This document shows, in pieces, positions 55,581 to 64,000 of a stretch of DNA of 64,000 bases. The position numbers were made by a program, and so were the translations under genes. The notes under the pieces were generated by a model. That model saw only the letters and a program-made list of their open reading frames with translations. It was not told the origin of the DNA and searched no databases. Origin of the DNA: Verticillium longisporum (Eukaryota > Ascomycota > Sordariomycetes > Glomerellales > Plectosphaerellaceae); assembly GCA_019188255.1 (NCBI GenBank), contig JAETXT010000004.1, forward strand, positions 4,588,001 to 4,652,000, read 5' to 3'. Position 1 is the stretch's first letter; each line of letters opens with the position of its first letter.

Positions 55581-57311
55581 ATGCACACCCATTTCTTACT
55601 CTCAATGGAAACATTCGGTAGGCAGAGTCCGCCGCTTCTCCCAGACACAGTGAAAGTGGCGCCTTCCGAATCGTCATTTGCGAGCCTTACAACTCTCGGT
55701 ACCACTGCCCCACCACCATCTCCAGCCACCGAGTATCATGGCTCGAACTTCAGCGATGTTGAAAAAGGAATGGGCGGGGAAGAGATGAATCGGCCTGCAG
55801 ACAACTACAAAGCGGTTGGCAAATGCGTTGGCCCGGCTGTGGTCGTCATTGAGGCCGTTTACCGCTCGGTGAAGTCTCGAGGTACGTTGGAGATCCTTTC
55901 AGCTCCGGTTACTGGCCTACCAGCCTTGCCGTGGTGTCCTTGGTTAGTCAATGCCTAAAGTTGATGGGTGTCGCAGCTCTCTCTCTTCTAGGGTGGATGG
56001 GCTGCCTTCATGCTACAATCGATGAGGATTGGGATGGTTTTCCAGGGCAGAAGACTCCTCCGCAGTGGAAGATCGAGGGTCTCTCTTTGACGGAAGGGCT
56101 CGGCCATGAATTCAAAGATCTAGGCTCGGGGCCTTCGCAGACAACCATCCCATCGTCTACTCAAAGGTTTGACTCGGCAGTCTGTCTGACACTAAGAGAT
56201 AGCACATCATCGCAAGCCAGCGTCGCTTCCGCAACCACGGTTCCTTCCCTTATATATGATTACCACACAGTTGGAGAGATGCAAATTTTAAATTATAAGG
56301 ATAGCATGTAGGTAACGATGCCTTCTGCTCCGGATGGATCAGGACTAACACGAGGACAGATTTCGTGTCGACACAGAAATGCAGCGAGGCATGACAACAA
56401 TGTTGGTTTGAACGAGATATGACACTATAATAAAAGCTTACCATATTCGCAGACACGCCTTCCTCACGGACATCGACGAAGGAAGGCTCTTGCCCATGGA
56501 GGCCAGTGACGCCAAGAATGTGCTGGACGTGGGTACAGGAACGGGGGACTGGGCACTGTAAGAGATTATCGAATGTTCGACGTGTATCTTATTGACATTT
56601 TCCAGGGACGTATCTGATGCCAATGCGGATATCGAGATCATTGGTACGGATCTAGCGGCCATCCAACCCAACAGCATACTTGGCAACGTGATATTCTACG
56701 TCGACGACGCGAACTATCCCACTTGGGGATGGGACAATCGTTTTGACTTTGTCCACATGCGAGGCCTGAATGGCGGGATCAAGAAGTGGACAGTGACACT
56801 TCAGGCAGCATTCTGTTGTTTGCATGCTGGAGGTTGGATTGAGGTTTCCGACATGGAATTTCATCCGGCGGGTCCACTGGCTCCTGACAGTGTTTGGTTT
56901 GACTGGTACAGGATGCTGGAAGTCCTCACGGATGCCGCTGGGCTCGACGTTGGAATTCACAAGAATGGCCATGGCCAACATGAGCTGGAGAAGCTTGGCT
57001 ACCAGTTCCCAGAGCAGTCCAGACGCGAATATCCGGTAGGATACGAAACGCACGTTTACGACGACCACAGCCTTCTCGTTTGTGTTGTCGAGCAGATGAA
57101 AGGAACCTTGGCCCGGGCCATGGAGTTTGTGCCCTGGTCGGCGAGACTAGACGACCTGATGCGCCGTTTGGAGACGGAAATTCTCGACAAGGGGCTCATT
57201 ATCGAAGTGTAAGTCTCGCAATTCTCCTGAAGTTTTCAGTGTGGATGTTGCAGGTTTGACCTGACAGACAACAGGAACCGAATCATTGCCCAAAAGCCCA
57301 GCGGGCGTTGA
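55581..57311 (+). CDS. LaeA-like SAM-dependent methyltransferase with long N-terminal extension (five exons)
   Basis: Exons 55581-55881, 55977-56307, 56453-56557, 56606-57208 and 57275-57311 give 458 aa (450 if the ATG at 55605 is used). The methyltransferase domain starts near residue 215. It shows the family block EASDAKNVLDVGTGTGDWAL (motif I, SAM binding), then DANADIEIIGTDLAAIQP (motif II) and FYVDDANYPTWGWDNRFDFVHMR. The rest matches LaeA-like proteins, including LHAGGWIEVSDMEFHP and the C-terminal WSARLDDLMRRLE. The first two exons form a Ser/Thr-rich extension of about 210 residues; they could belong to a separate upstream gene, but splice phases support fusion. Substrate unknown; family members regulate secondary metabolism or methylate small molecules. 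Confidence 0.75.
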
Positions 57312-58233
57312 CTGGGGCCAAGGGAAGGATATTTTGTAGAATGGGGAGACTGATGATGAACTTGAGGTCTCGTGCTCTGGTGTTGGTTTGCGTGTCTTAT
57401 TATTTTGTATCTGATAGAAGCCCTGTAATGGAACGAGTTCCTTTAAATGCCAGTTGAGCCTGTTGGTGCGCGCACCGCGAGGCTGAAGCCTGGGTCGGTG
57501 AGATAACTCTTCTATCTGCTCAGGGGCCAGGACGAGGTGTCTTGTTATTTATCCGTGACTCATATCGCCAAGAGTCCAGAACGGCTACTGTCGTGACGAG
57601 TCGGGCTGTTAAGAAGAGCCTCTGGAGATGTTTGTATACTAGAGAAAACTCACTTTTAGATGCTTCTTTCCATCTGAACGCGGTGCAATGAAGTCTGGTG
57701 CGTGTCTGCACCAGAATCTTGTTTATCTCGATCGTTTCCTCTCGACCCCTTCAAGCTTCGACCCTTATGAGCGGGCGTGTCGTTTTGCCACTGCAACTCG
57801 CTTTGAAGTGGTGCGCTTACCGTGACGGCCGCTTAGATGTTTTCAGGACTGGTGGCGGATCGAAAAGGCCGTCTGGCGGTTTTCGTGAGCGGAGACTCAC
57901 CGAATCTGCTATTATGGAGCCCGGTAGGAATCCCTTCCCCGCCAATGCTGCTGACGGCTCATGGTGTGTAGCAACTGACATGCCAAGAAGAAGGGGCCAC
58001 CAAGTTGGGGGCCCATTTATCGGGTGCCGCAGGTGCCGCAGGTTCGGCGGCAGCCCTTTGGCTGTCTTGGATGATGGCGTAAGATTGAGGTGCGTTGTTG
58101 GTATGACATATTCGGTTGAATTTGGGACCTAACAGCACCTATAAGATCGGCCGTTCCGCCTTCGACCTTAGGGAACACACTTCCCCTCAACTTGGATGTG
58201 CATTCCATCTGACCACGAAACGCCATCGACACT
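57312..58233. other. Intergenic
   Basis: A plus-strand frame at 57698-58132 has no supporting features. A short direct repeat (gggtgccgcaggtgccgcag) lies near 58021. Confidence 0.4.
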
Positions 58234-58889
58234 ATGCCTCCTAACCACTACTATGACTACGTCCTTCTCGACACCGATGCGTTGCTCTTGTGTACTACAT
58301 TTGCGATGGCGTCACCATGCGCTGGAAAACCTTTCTCCCCTCCGCACGACTTGCACCTCTGGATTGACGCCCAAGTCTGCGAAAGGATCACAAACCATTT
58401 GGGGCCGAAACCTACCATGGTGATCAGAGAGTCAAGGCGTGCGGCTGTATCTTTGAAACTAATTATGACAAGGCGCTGACATGGCACAGATCTGTCACGG
58501 TCTGGAGGACGGCGGAGGAGTGTTACGCGAAGAAATTACCTCTTCGTACGGCGCTCAACATTATGGCGAATTGGGCGATGGGTGATTTCCTGGTGCAGGA
58601 AGGCGCAAATATTTTCCAAGGATTACCAACCCAGAGTTATCTCATGAAACCGTCGTTGTATCGACATACGGGGATCTTTGAGCGACTCTCCGCAAACCGA
58701 GGCCTGCTTTGGGAAGGCGACTTCCCAGCACTAGGCACTAAAATGCCTGATGGCTATTTCATTGGGTACCCTCCACTAGTAAGCTACCCGTTGGTTTTGG
58801 ATCCGGTGGAAGCCCCCAGCATGTCTTCGAACACTTCCGCGACCGAATTCCCGGGTGGTTGTGAGAGACCCGGACGGCATGGCGTATGA
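58234..58889 (+). CDS. Hypothetical 200-aa protein with a likely GC-AG intron
   Basis: Exons 58234-58436 and 58490-58889 fit in phase if the intron uses a GC donor (AAG|GCGTGC); its branch (GCTGAC) and acceptor (GGCACAG) are normal. The protein begins YDYVLLDTDALLL and has a C-terminal part with SYLMKPSLYRHTGIFERL and GYPPLVSYPLVLDP. No known family. If the GC is a mutated GT the gene may be mis-spliced. Confidence 0.5.
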
Positions 58890-59350
58890 CTTATATGGAG
58901 GATAGGGGGGTTGATGGCGGGCCTGAGATCCCGCGTTTTGGTTCTGGCATGCAAAGTTTCCTACGCTGTATATTGTTGGAGCTTTAATATGAATATGAAC
59001 GGCTTCACCTGACGATATATTGATCCTGTTGGTGCGCGAACCGTGAGCTGAGGCTACATCTCATCAGGGGTGAAGCAGTCGTATGTAGAGCCCCCGCAGA
59101 TGCTCCCGGAGGAAGACGGCGAATCTGCATAAAATGCAAGGATTTTATGTCGATCACTGGCTCGGTTACCTGGCAGCGCATTTCCTTTGAACTACGCGGT
59201 AGCCAGACCACTGCCAAGGCCCAATCCAAGTGAGATTCCGAGCCGAGACAGGAATGCAGTTGTGCTATAAAGGTCCGTCCGTCCTTCCTCGAAGAGTCTT
59301 CGTCCTCTAAGCTAATGATGAGTTCATTCCATCAATAGATTACCCAGAAA
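58890..59350. other. Intergenic
   Basis: It contains the promoter of the small Cys-rich gene; gctataaagg at about 59264 is a TATA box about 80 bases before its ATG. Confidence 0.5.
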
Positions 59351-59687
59351 ATGCCCACCGAGCTCAACGAGCCTCCCGAGGAAGCCCGCGAATGGGCGTG
59401 CCGTAAAGTAGGTTCCGTGCCCATGTTGAACCTTACATGTCTCATAAGTATTACAGCCCTGTCTGCTCGGAAACGAGCGGGGACAACAAATCTGTCGGAC
59501 ATGCGGACACAATCGATGCCACGAGTGTTACTGGGTGGATGAGAATGCAACTTGGCTCGGGAGATGCGGAAAAGAATTGGATGAATATGGGGTGGAGGTT
59601 GAGGGCTGGATATCACAAGATGACGACGGAGACATTGCTGAGGATGGGAATGCGGGTGATGAAGCTGACGGTGGGATAAAAGCATGA
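59351..59687 (+). CDS. Small zinc-ribbon-like Cys-rich protein (95 aa)
   Basis: Exons 59351-59407 and 59457-59687; the intron is 49 nt (GTAGGT...ATTACAG). The protein has CRK-P-C, then CRTCGHNRCHECY, then CGKELDEYG, giving five or six cysteines in CxxC pairs plus His, a typical structural zinc site. Small fungal proteins of this kind share WxC and CxxCxHxxCxxC patterns. The C-terminus is very acidic (EVEGWISQDDDGD). A TATA box precedes it. A second, decayed copy lies at 63.2 kb. Confidence 0.65.
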
Positions 59688-60140
59688 TGCTGTAACTTCA
59701 TACTTTCTTTAATGTTGAGGGAATTCAAAGCGACTTGACGATATTAAACGAATGGATCGACTAACAGCTTTAAGACTATCGAGCAGGGACAGGACAGGAT
59801 AGTGGGATGTGGCCAAGGAGAACCCTAGCGAGAACCTGGTCGAGTTAAAAACTGCCGCGTGGGCTGGACGTGATCGCATGGTGCCGGGTTCCCCACAATC
59901 AACTTACATCCAACTTACGTAGACAGCCTTGCAGTATTTGCTTTAAATCACGGCGCCCGACAGGTTCGTTGCTCTCCTCCTGGATATTCATCTTCTCTGG
60001 ACCACGTTTGAGTTCTTATTGACTTGAACCTATGTCAGCCATAATTCACACCTTGGTAGAGCTGACCAGGACACATCAAGGTGAATACCTGCTCTCATCG
60101 ACGACATTTCCGGGAAAGAGCACGCTTCTCTGCTTTGTTC
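59688..60140. other. Intergenic
   Basis: No supported gene; it presumably contains the promoter of the CK1-like gene. Confidence 0.4.
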
Positions 60141-62100
60141 ATGCGCTGGCAGATGACAGGCAGCGAGAAAATGAAACTCCAGGGACAGGTTGGCGAGGCA
60201 TCTGAGCCTGACTCCCAGCCCTCGAGGAAGGGCCAGGACTGTGGGAAATTGGAGGCTACACAGCGAGATGCCGAAGAGAGAACCACCGCAATCGGCTCAC
60301 CGGAGGCTAACGGGGCACCTGATGGCGGCATTCTCTGGGTGGACAAAGATGACCCGTGCACTCAATACCGAGTCGGACACCAGGTTGGGCTGGGGACATA
60401 CGGTGTTGTTTACGAAGGCGTCAGACTGCTGGACCATAAAGCAGTGGCCATCAAATTCGTAAGTGAGCCTCTCTCGAGTAGGCTACCGAATGAATGGAGG
60501 GCTTCAGCTCACACGGCCACAGGAGGCAGGCGATTCGCTTTTCCCGCAGCTTCGGGAGGAATATCGAACCTACAAGAGCCTCACGGGATGGGGTAGGATC
60601 CTCTGTTTGAATCCATACACCCGCCGACCGGCTAACAGCTGCGAGCAGCTGGGATTCCCAACGCGATCTACTTCGGCGATCACGGCCGGTGTAAAATCCT
60701 GATCATGGACTTGCTTGGACCTTCCTTGGAGGATTTGTTTGATAGATGCGGGCGAAGGTTCACAGTCAAGACGGTCGTCATGGTAGGCAGACAGCTGGTA
60801 CGTCAAAGCATCTGAAGGTTTGGCTCTCACCCAGCTAATTCTTTTCTAGATATCGAGGATGAAGCAGCTACACAAAAGGGGGTTGGTACACCGGGACATC
60901 AAAGCAGAAAGCTTTGTGATCCAGGGGGGCAAGGAGCGGCCTAATGACATACGTGTTATTGACCTTGCCACGGCGAAGCAATACCAAGGCGGCGACACCA
61001 AAAAGCACATCGAGTACCGCGAGGGAAGGCAGCTTACGGGAACGGCACGGTACATCAGTGTCAATACACATCTGGGACGCGAGCAGTCAAGACGAGACGA
61101 CCTCGAGGCTCTTTGGTATGTGCTTCTCTATTTCATCAAAGGAAAACTACCATGGCAAGGCGTGAGAGCAGCCACCGTGCAAGAGAAGCACGAGAAAATC
61201 GGCGAAATCAAGCAGACGACGACGATAGACGAATTGTGTGAGAGTTGCCCTGACTTTCGTGCGGGCCTCCGATATATCCGCGGCTTGGGATTTAAAGATA
61301 ATCCCAACTACGAATACCTTCGAGGCCAACTCTTGCAGGCTTTGAAGGGCGGTATTGGATACATTGAAGACGAAAAATATGATTGGGACGAGTTGCCTGC
61401 TCCGATGAGGCTGGCCTTTCGAACAGCGACCCCCCCGGCGCCACCCCAGACCACGAAAGCTGCAGACCCGACTGAGCAAAGGTTAGCCTTGTCTGGATCT
61501 GGTTCCACGGACTATTCCAAAGGCCACTATGCAAACAGAAGGGAGATTATCAAAGCCATTCTCGGGACAGCTGAGACCTGGCTTGACCATCGGTTCTTCA
61601 CCTCGAAAGCTAGAACGACAGAGGGCGGCATAATTGTCTATAACGAAGAAGCGCAAACAGCCCTTGGAGAGATCGGGAAGGTTTCGAAGGACCACGTCTG
61701 GAAACTCCAGAAGCTTCAGCAACCTCACAGGAACGCGACCAGGCTCATGGCGCGACTGAATGATGACGTTGCAAACACTCCTTATCATCCAGCCGTCGAC
61801 CAACTCGAGGAAGCTCTGAAGCACATTGTGCATCTTTCGGATAAGACCTCGTGGGAGCTTCTTACCAATGGAAGCAGTGGCAAGACAGTGAAGTTGAGAG
61901 CGAGCTTCCAGAATGTGAAACAGCTAGTCGAAAGCGAGTTGGACAGTCTACCCTCACCCAGGATACGAGAAGGAGATCGGCCGATAACACCAGAAGAACA
62001 ACCTCAGGCTCTGAAACGTGGCTTGACACGTCTTACTCCTGAAGCTTTACCCAGGCGAGTCAAACGCTCATCGCACGAAAGCCTACGGGACGAGGTATAG
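60141..62100 (+). CDS. Casein kinase 1-like protein with altered catalytic loop (four exons)
   Basis: Exons 60141-60458, 60523-60592, 60649-60797 and 60850-62100 give 595 aa. The N-lobe has GLGTYGVVYEG and VAIKF, and LREEYRTYKSL. MDLLGPSLEDLFDRCGRRF is a CK1 signature. The catalytic loop reads HRDIKAESFVI: Asp and Lys are kept but the Mg-binding Asn is Ser. The DFG motif is DLA. GTARYISVNTHLGREQSRRDD with LPWQG is typical of CK1. After the kinase domain (to about residue 345) there is a 250-residue extension of unknown function. It may be a weak or dead kinase acting as a scaffold. Start: the first ATG in frame; the frame is open up to 60081. Confidence 0.8.
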
Positions 62101-62246
62101 AACTTGGGGCTGCTAGGAGAACACAAGCTGGACAAGGTGGACGGTGAAGAAGTCGATGACCTCGACCTCAAGGAGCAAGCACCATCCTCCGGGTCCTTGG
62201 GCAGGGTTGCATCTGTATCCGCACTGTTTTTATTGAGATGACAAGG

Positions 62247-62586
62247 TTAACCCTTTGTAGTATATGGCCGAATCTCGTATGTTGCTCTGTCCCCATTGAA
62301 CACGGCCAAGAAAGACGCCGTCGCCCCCTTTTCCTTAAGTTTCTTCCTGAAGTTCTGGAGCTGCCTTTTAGTCGGATGGTTCGACACTTGATTTGTCAGA
62401 GTTGAATAATTTCCAAGGTATGGCAGACTCACCCATTCCTAGATCATCGTCACCGGGTTCGGAGTAGATTTCGTGAATCGCATGTCGGACTTCTGCTGAC
62501 ACTTGTAGGAATATGACTTCATCTTGCTGATGGCTGACCTGTTCGTGTGTATTTTTGTGCATGTTGCCTGCTGGCGTGGTACTCAT
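62247..62586 (-). CDS. Small hypothetical protein (97 aa, two exons)
   Basis: Minus-strand exons 62586-62433 and 62386-62247. The intron is 46 nt (GTGAGT, CTGAC, ATCAAG; the AAG acceptor is less common). The N-terminus has QDEVIFLQVSAEVRHAIHE and the C-terminus is basic and compact (RQLQNFRKKLKEKGATASFL). The family is unknown. It is convergent with the CK1-like gene. Confidence 0.5.
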
Positions 62587-63179
62587 GGCTCGGGGTTTGT
62601 GAGATGTGAAGATGTCAGTTTGGAGGTGCTCTGATTATTTGGAGATCGCAATTTATATCCTTGGTCCTCAGCCAGCTCCATCCTCGCTGACCTCATTTGG
62701 CTCATTGCACATAACTCCGTTAGGCCTATTCATTGGTTCCTTGGCTGTTGTCAGCGAAAGCTGAAGCGTTAATCTTCATTCACTTCTTACGATTCAACAC
62801 TAGCTCTGCTTGGTGCCTTCCCATGCTGGAGCGCCTGTCGTCTCCCTTATCCGGCCTCAGCTCCGACTTTCCGATTCGCGCCCATCTACCCACAATTTCA
62901 AGTAAGTACCTAGCAATACGAGGCCGTACTTCTCTAACATTCAAGGGCAAGCGAACCTGATTCAGGGCACCCCATACATAGCTGATGTCTTGCGTGTTGC
63001 TCCCACGGGGCGCGACCCAGGCAGGGTTCATACACGGAGGCCGAATTCTGCCGGCCCTACCCTCGAAGCTGGCTCTTCAACAGATCGAGTTCCTCAAACG
63101 GCACGGTGAACGTAATACCTAAGCATCTCTGCTCCATAGAACCAGCCTTCCGATTTCTGGCCGCATTGCCCGCCCCGCT
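62587..63179. other. Intergenic
   Basis: No supported gene. Sequence near 63100 reads atacctaagcatctctg, without coding continuity to the decayed copy to its right. Confidence 0.35.
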
Positions 63180-63335
63180 TCCACGAGCTACCATCTACGA
63201 CTTTCGGAGGAGTCAGGGACCCCACCAGTCCCGGAGGTCGAGGGCTGGGTACCACAAGATGACGATGGAGACGATGCAGGGGATTGGGACGCGGAAGATG
63301 AGCATGACAGTGAGATAGAAGCATGATGCTAGACT
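63180..63335 (+). pseudogene. Decayed second copy of the small Cys-rich gene (3' part)
   Basis: EVEGWVPQDDDGDDAG corresponds to EVEGWISQDDDGDIAE of the intact gene. The similarity continues past the stop codon into gaagcatgatgct (63317-63329; aaagcatgatgct in the intact copy). The cysteine-rich upstream part is not readable in one frame. Confidence 0.55.
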
Positions 63336-63777
63336 TTTGATTCCAACGTCATTTACAGATCGCTCAGGAAATAGCCGAACTTCGTATGATACTGTGCGCT
63401 TTGTTCAATTCCCACGAAAGTCCTCTTCGTCCGTTCACTGTCTTCATCTAGATCGTCGCTATGGTCCAGATAGTGTGAGGTGTGATGATGACTGAGTCAA
63501 GAAGAATAATGAAGGAAGCCTGCCATCACTTTGTGGTGGCCGGTTACATAGCCCTTCCTGCAGTGAGGCTGTAGCTCTAGCCTGGCCCCTTGATGAGCCA
63601 GAATTGCCATGGACGCTACGGGAGGCACCTGACACAGTCGCGAAGTTCACATAAGAAAATCCATAAATTGGCTGTCGACCCAGTGTATCACCTTCAAAAC
63701 ACTTTTCTGTTTGCTCTTTTCTCAACCAACACTGCTCCCCAGAATCCAGCGGCGCGACACCGTTCTACAATATCAAG
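63336..63777. other. Intergenic
   Basis: It holds the promoter side of the last gene. No supported ORF. Confidence 0.4.
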
Positions 63778-64000
63778 ATGGGTTTCACCATGAAGCTCAA
63801 AAAGACGTCCTGGGATGACTGCGTTGACCTTGTGGCACGTCTTCCAGACCACACGGGAACCTTCGTCAACGAGGGGTACCGATATTGTAAGTTCGTGGCC
63901 GTAGGTTTCTCAGAAATCTTATTAATGTCGCTAGTCCTTACCCTTCCCGAAATACAACCTGACCTCTACTCTACCGACATCAAGTTCGAGAAGGACTACT
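63778..64000 (+). CDS. Hypothetical gene, 5' part only (runs off the window)
   Basis: Exon 1 (63778-63886) and the start of exon 2 (from 63935) join in phase across a 48-nt intron (GTAAGT...GCTAG). The visible residues (KLKKTSWDDCVDLVARLPD, then LPEIQPDLYSTDIKF) look protein-like. The family cannot be named from 58 residues. Confidence 0.5.
   Translation, partial: MGFTMKLKKTSWDDCVDLVARLPDHTGTFVNEGYRYCKFVAVGFSEILLMSLVLTLPEIQPDLYSTDIKFEKDY

Noticed and set aside
1..64000. Giant Starship-type transposon
   Set aside because: No tyrosine-recombinase captain gene was seen. STAND-type genes and a ferric-reductase relic are only weakly suggestive, and the Pol I subunit gene indicates a core chromosomal context.

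Overview
The window looks like an accessory stretch of a filamentous ascomycete chromosome, most likely a Sordariomycete-type fungus. The evidence is short introns (44-145 nt) with GTRNGT-type donors and CTAAC/CTGAC branch sites, many small multi-exon genes, Tad-like LINE retrotransposons, a LaeA-like methyltransferase, a 2EXR/F-box-like gene and fungal STAND-type N-terminal domains. One unmistakable housekeeping gene, the largest subunit of RNA polymerase I (23.9-29.0 kb), anchors the region to a normal chromosome. Most intron-exon models below were assembled by hand from splice signals and checked for phase. They are predictions, not transcript-supported.

Left part (1-22.7 kb): a minus-strand LINE whose 3' half lies outside the window (1-3.6 kb); a three-exon C2H2 zinc-finger gene (4.1-4.7 kb); a three-exon membrane protein (5.5-6.4 kb); several very small genes (8.4-9.7 kb); then a gene-poor stretch. 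At 12.9 kb a BCS1-like AAA ATPase gene with a good TATA box stops just after its Walker A motif, where a second LINE (13.8-19.3 kb, plus strand, both ORFs open) has inserted. A gene with an in-frame TGA and a tiny ORF follow.

Middle part (22.8-43 kb): the F-box-like gene and the Pol I subunit are intact. They are followed by a run of damaged genes: a SET-like gene and a protein kinase, divergently transcribed and each with one in-frame stop; a 406-residue hypothetical protein; and two head-to-head copies of a fungal STAND-type N-terminal protein, both disrupted. Then come intact small genes: a 98-aa two-exon gene, a 319-aa protein kinase and a 347-aa zinc-finger protein.

Right part (43.5-64 kb): a TPR protein resembling the C-terminal half of a fungal STAND/NLR receptor (one apparent frameshift), several unrecognised multi-exon genes in divergent or tail-to-tail pairs, a LaeA-like methyltransferase with a long N-terminal extension, a small cysteine-rich zinc-binding protein with a second decayed copy 3.5 kb away, a casein-kinase-1-like protein with an altered catalytic loop, and a partial gene at the right edge. 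Minisatellites sit beside or in the leaders of several genes.

The genes do not form an obvious metabolic pathway. The mix of divergent kinases, STAND/TPR fragments, zinc-finger and SET-like genes, young or decaying duplicates and LINEs resembles a fungal immune or incompatibility-type accessory island. That reading is inference.
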